Made by a program: the position numbers and the translations under genes. From NCBI GenBank assembly GCA_016276965.1, contig JADNRU010000003.1, positions 231 through 60,299 on the forward strand: 60,069 nucleotides of DNA, read 5' to 3'. A model generated the notes under the pieces. The model worked only from the letters and a program-made list of their open reading frames with translations, made no database searches and had not been told where the DNA came from. This document shows positions 58,230 to 60,069 of this stretch, piece after piece. Numbering within the stretch: position 1 is the first letter of the stretch; each line of letters begins with the position of its first letter. This stretch comes from Nitrosopumilales archaeon (GTDB lineage: Archaea > Thermoproteota > Nitrososphaeria > Nitrososphaerales > Nitrosopumilaceae).

Positions 58230-59468
58230 TTACTTTATTTTGCTGAATCGATAAAGGCCTTCTATTGCAAATTGAACCGGCCATATTGGGATCTTGTCTA
58301 AAAGCCCGGTAACATTTTCTACTTTATCTAATTTTTCGAACTTGTTAGAAAAACGTTCTTTTGCATACATTATTTTCTTCTGAATGTTTGAAAAATGTTT
58401 GTTGGGCGAAATCCAATAGTAGCTTCCTTGAAACTTATCTTGTTTAATTTGGTTATCTACAAGCCAGTTTACACATTTTTTTGCTGATTCAAAAAATTTT
58501 TTTTCTTTAGTTTTTTGATACAAATGAACAAAAGCACAAAGAGCTTGCCCTACAGCTGGAGATTGTTGGTGCCATACATGACCATTCTGAAAATAATATG
58601 TATAGAATCCACCATTTTCACCTTGCACACTAGTTAACCATTCCCCACACTTGACAAAATTTCTAAAACAATCTTTGCAACCTAGATCATCGAGTTCTGA
58701 TAATGGAAAACCCATCAAGTTGTACAGTGGATATACAGTAAAATGAGTATAGGCTGTATTATTAAATTGGTTCTTTGAATTAGAATAAAAAAATGGAAAA
58801 AAACCTTCAGAAGTTTGTGATTTTGTTCCCCATTCAACAGCGTGTATTAAATCAGTTTTTTGTTTGTTGGATAACTCTAACTCATTTTGGAATTTAAGTA
58901 AAATAAATGGAATACAAATTGATTCGTATGGAAAAATTTTTTGCGAATCTTGGTTTGGATCATAAAATTCCTTGAAACCTATACATGAATTGTTTTTTTT
59001 GATTAAAATCTGAAATAACCATTCCGTAATAGCTTTTGCCGAGTCTCTAAATTTTTCATTTTTTGTTTGTTTGTATAATTCACATAATGCTCCCGCACAA
59101 ACTCCATTAGGATAAGAATGAAATGATTCAAAAAATTCATCACTATCCGGATAATACCTATCATAAATTGCACCATTTATCTTGGAATCTTTACTCTTTA
59201 TCTGAGCCTTTAAGATACATTCTGCTGCTTCATTTGCAAGCTTTAAAAATTTTGGATCCTTAAACCAGCTGTAAAGTTTTAAAAGTAAATTTATTCCGTA
59301 GCCTGTGATTTCATAAAAAATGAAGGGCCTGTCTGTCTTTCTTAATGGGGGCGATGAATTCTGAAAACCGTAGAATCCTCCTTTTCCTTTTGTATCTGAA
59401 TTGTCTATTGAAAGGGAACTTGTAAAAAACTTGATTGCATGGTCTAGAGAAGAATCTATCTCACTCAC
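58230..59468 (-). CDS. (alpha/alpha)6-barrel-like protein, possible polysaccharide-modifying enzyme; function unassigned
   Basis: Repeated helical-hairpin pattern (LLKLYSWFKDPKFLKLANEAAECIL, ALCELYKQTKNEKFRDSAKAITEWL, AFVHLYQKTKEKKFFESAKKCVNWLVDNQ); GTG at 59468 proposed as start. Confidence 0.6.
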   Translation of the reverse strand: MSEIDSSLDHAIKFFTSSLSIDNSDTKGKGGFYGFQNSSPPLRKTDRPFIFYEITGYGINLLLKLYSWFKDPKFLKLANEAAECILKAQIKSKDSKINGAIYDRYYPDSDEFFESFHSYPNGVCAGALCELYKQTKNEKFRDSAKAITEWLFQILIKKNNSCIGFKEFYDPNQDSQKIFPYESICIPFILLKFQNELELSNKQKTDLIHAVEWGTKSQTSEGFFPFFYSNSKNQFNNTAYTHFTVYPLYNLMGFPLSELDDLGCKDCFRNFVKCGEWLTSVQGENGGFYTYYFQNGHVWHQQSPAVGQALCAFVHLYQKTKEKKFFESAKKCVNWLVDNQIKQDKFQGSYYWISPNKHFSNIQKKIMYAKERFSNKFEKLDKVENVTGLLDKIPIWPVQFAIEGLYRFSKIK

Positions 59469-59527
59469 GGCTGATGATTTTTTGTACCTATAATATATTA
59501 GGTTGGTAATTTTCAAGAAAATTCACA

Positions 59528-60069
59528 GTGACAAATACTGGAAAATCTATTCATGAATTAATTTCAAATAAAGATGCTACAATTTGTGTGATTGGTCTTG
59601 GACAAGTAGGAATCCCAACTGCACTAACATTTAGTAAAATTGGATTTAATGTGATTGGTCATGATATTAACAAAAACTTATTAGAAAATTTGAATTCTGG
59701 AAAAATTCCCTTTCATGAAGCTAATCTTCAAAATTTATTGAGGGATTCTATAGAAAATAAAAAATTTAGTACTAATTCCAACATTAAAGAAGCAGTTGAA
59801 AATTCAGACATAATAATTGTGTGCGTACCAACTCCTCTAACACAAGATGTACGACCAGATCTTTCAGCACTTGAAAGTGTTTGTAAATCTATTTCAAATC
59901 TAGCTTTGGACAATAAACTTGTGATAATTGAGAGTTCAATTCCACCTGGAACTTTTGAAAACTTTGTTTTACCAACTCTTGAAAAAAATAATAAACTTGG
60001 AAAAAATTTTTGGGCTGCATTTGTTCCAGAAAGGCTTGCTCCAGGACAAGCATTTAATGAAATTCGAAC
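59528..60069 (+). CDS. UDP-glucose/UDP-ManNAc 6-dehydrogenase family, truncated by right edge
   Basis: MTNTGKSIHELISNKDATICVIGLGQVGIPTALTFSKIGFNVIGHDINKNLLENLNSGKIPFHE...IIIVCVPTPLTQDVRPDLSALES; absent from the track because it runs off the window. Confidence 0.9.
   Translation, partial: MTNTGKSIHELISNKDATICVIGLGQVGIPTALTFSKIGFNVIGHDINKNLLENLNSGKIPFHEANLQNLLRDSIENKKFSTNSNIKEAVENSDIIIVCVPTPLTQDVRPDLSALESVCKSISNLALDNKLVIIESSIPPGTFENFVLPTLEKNNKLGKNFWAAFVPERLAPGQAFNEIR

Noticed and set aside
1-60069. Defence islands, prophage, integrases, toxin-antitoxin modules
   Set aside because: No integrase, transposase, Cas, restriction or phage proteins recognised. The lone PIN protein (14548-14916) sits in the conserved S6e-aIF2 gamma context and has no antitoxin partner.

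Overview
The window is an AT-rich chromosomal segment with archaeal information-processing genes: PriS/PriL primase, RPA-like SSB, aIF2 alpha and gamma, Nop10, GatD/GatE, Pelota, Cdc48, Sm-like protein, SRP RNA and a Lhr-type helicase. It also has DnaK/DnaJ/GrpE, a bacterial-type MetK, a B12 gene cluster and a Tes-like (COG1964) radical SAM protein. This combination best fits a Nitrososphaerota (Thaumarchaeota), Nitrosopumilus-like organism; that placement is inference from gene content, with no database search. The segment is mostly compact core genome. I see no prophage, transposon or CRISPR array. The most interesting items are: (1) an AglB/STT3 oligosaccharyltransferase fused to a C-terminal cyclophilin; (2) a tRNA-Gln gene with an 18-nt intron between positions 10 and 11, supported by a bulge-helix-bulge fold, and an apparent C33; (3) an unannotated C/D box sRNA whose D guide is predicted to target C34 of tRNA-Leu(CAA); (4) a GT4 glycosyltransferase split by an A10 homopolymer; (5) a repeat-rich, surface-like protein running off the left edge with a duplicated C-terminal module; (6) a triplicated 'GRGT' basic microprotein and several zinc-ribbon microproteins missing from the ORF track; (7) convergent gene pairs that overlap exactly at their stop codons. 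All homology calls come from reading the translations.
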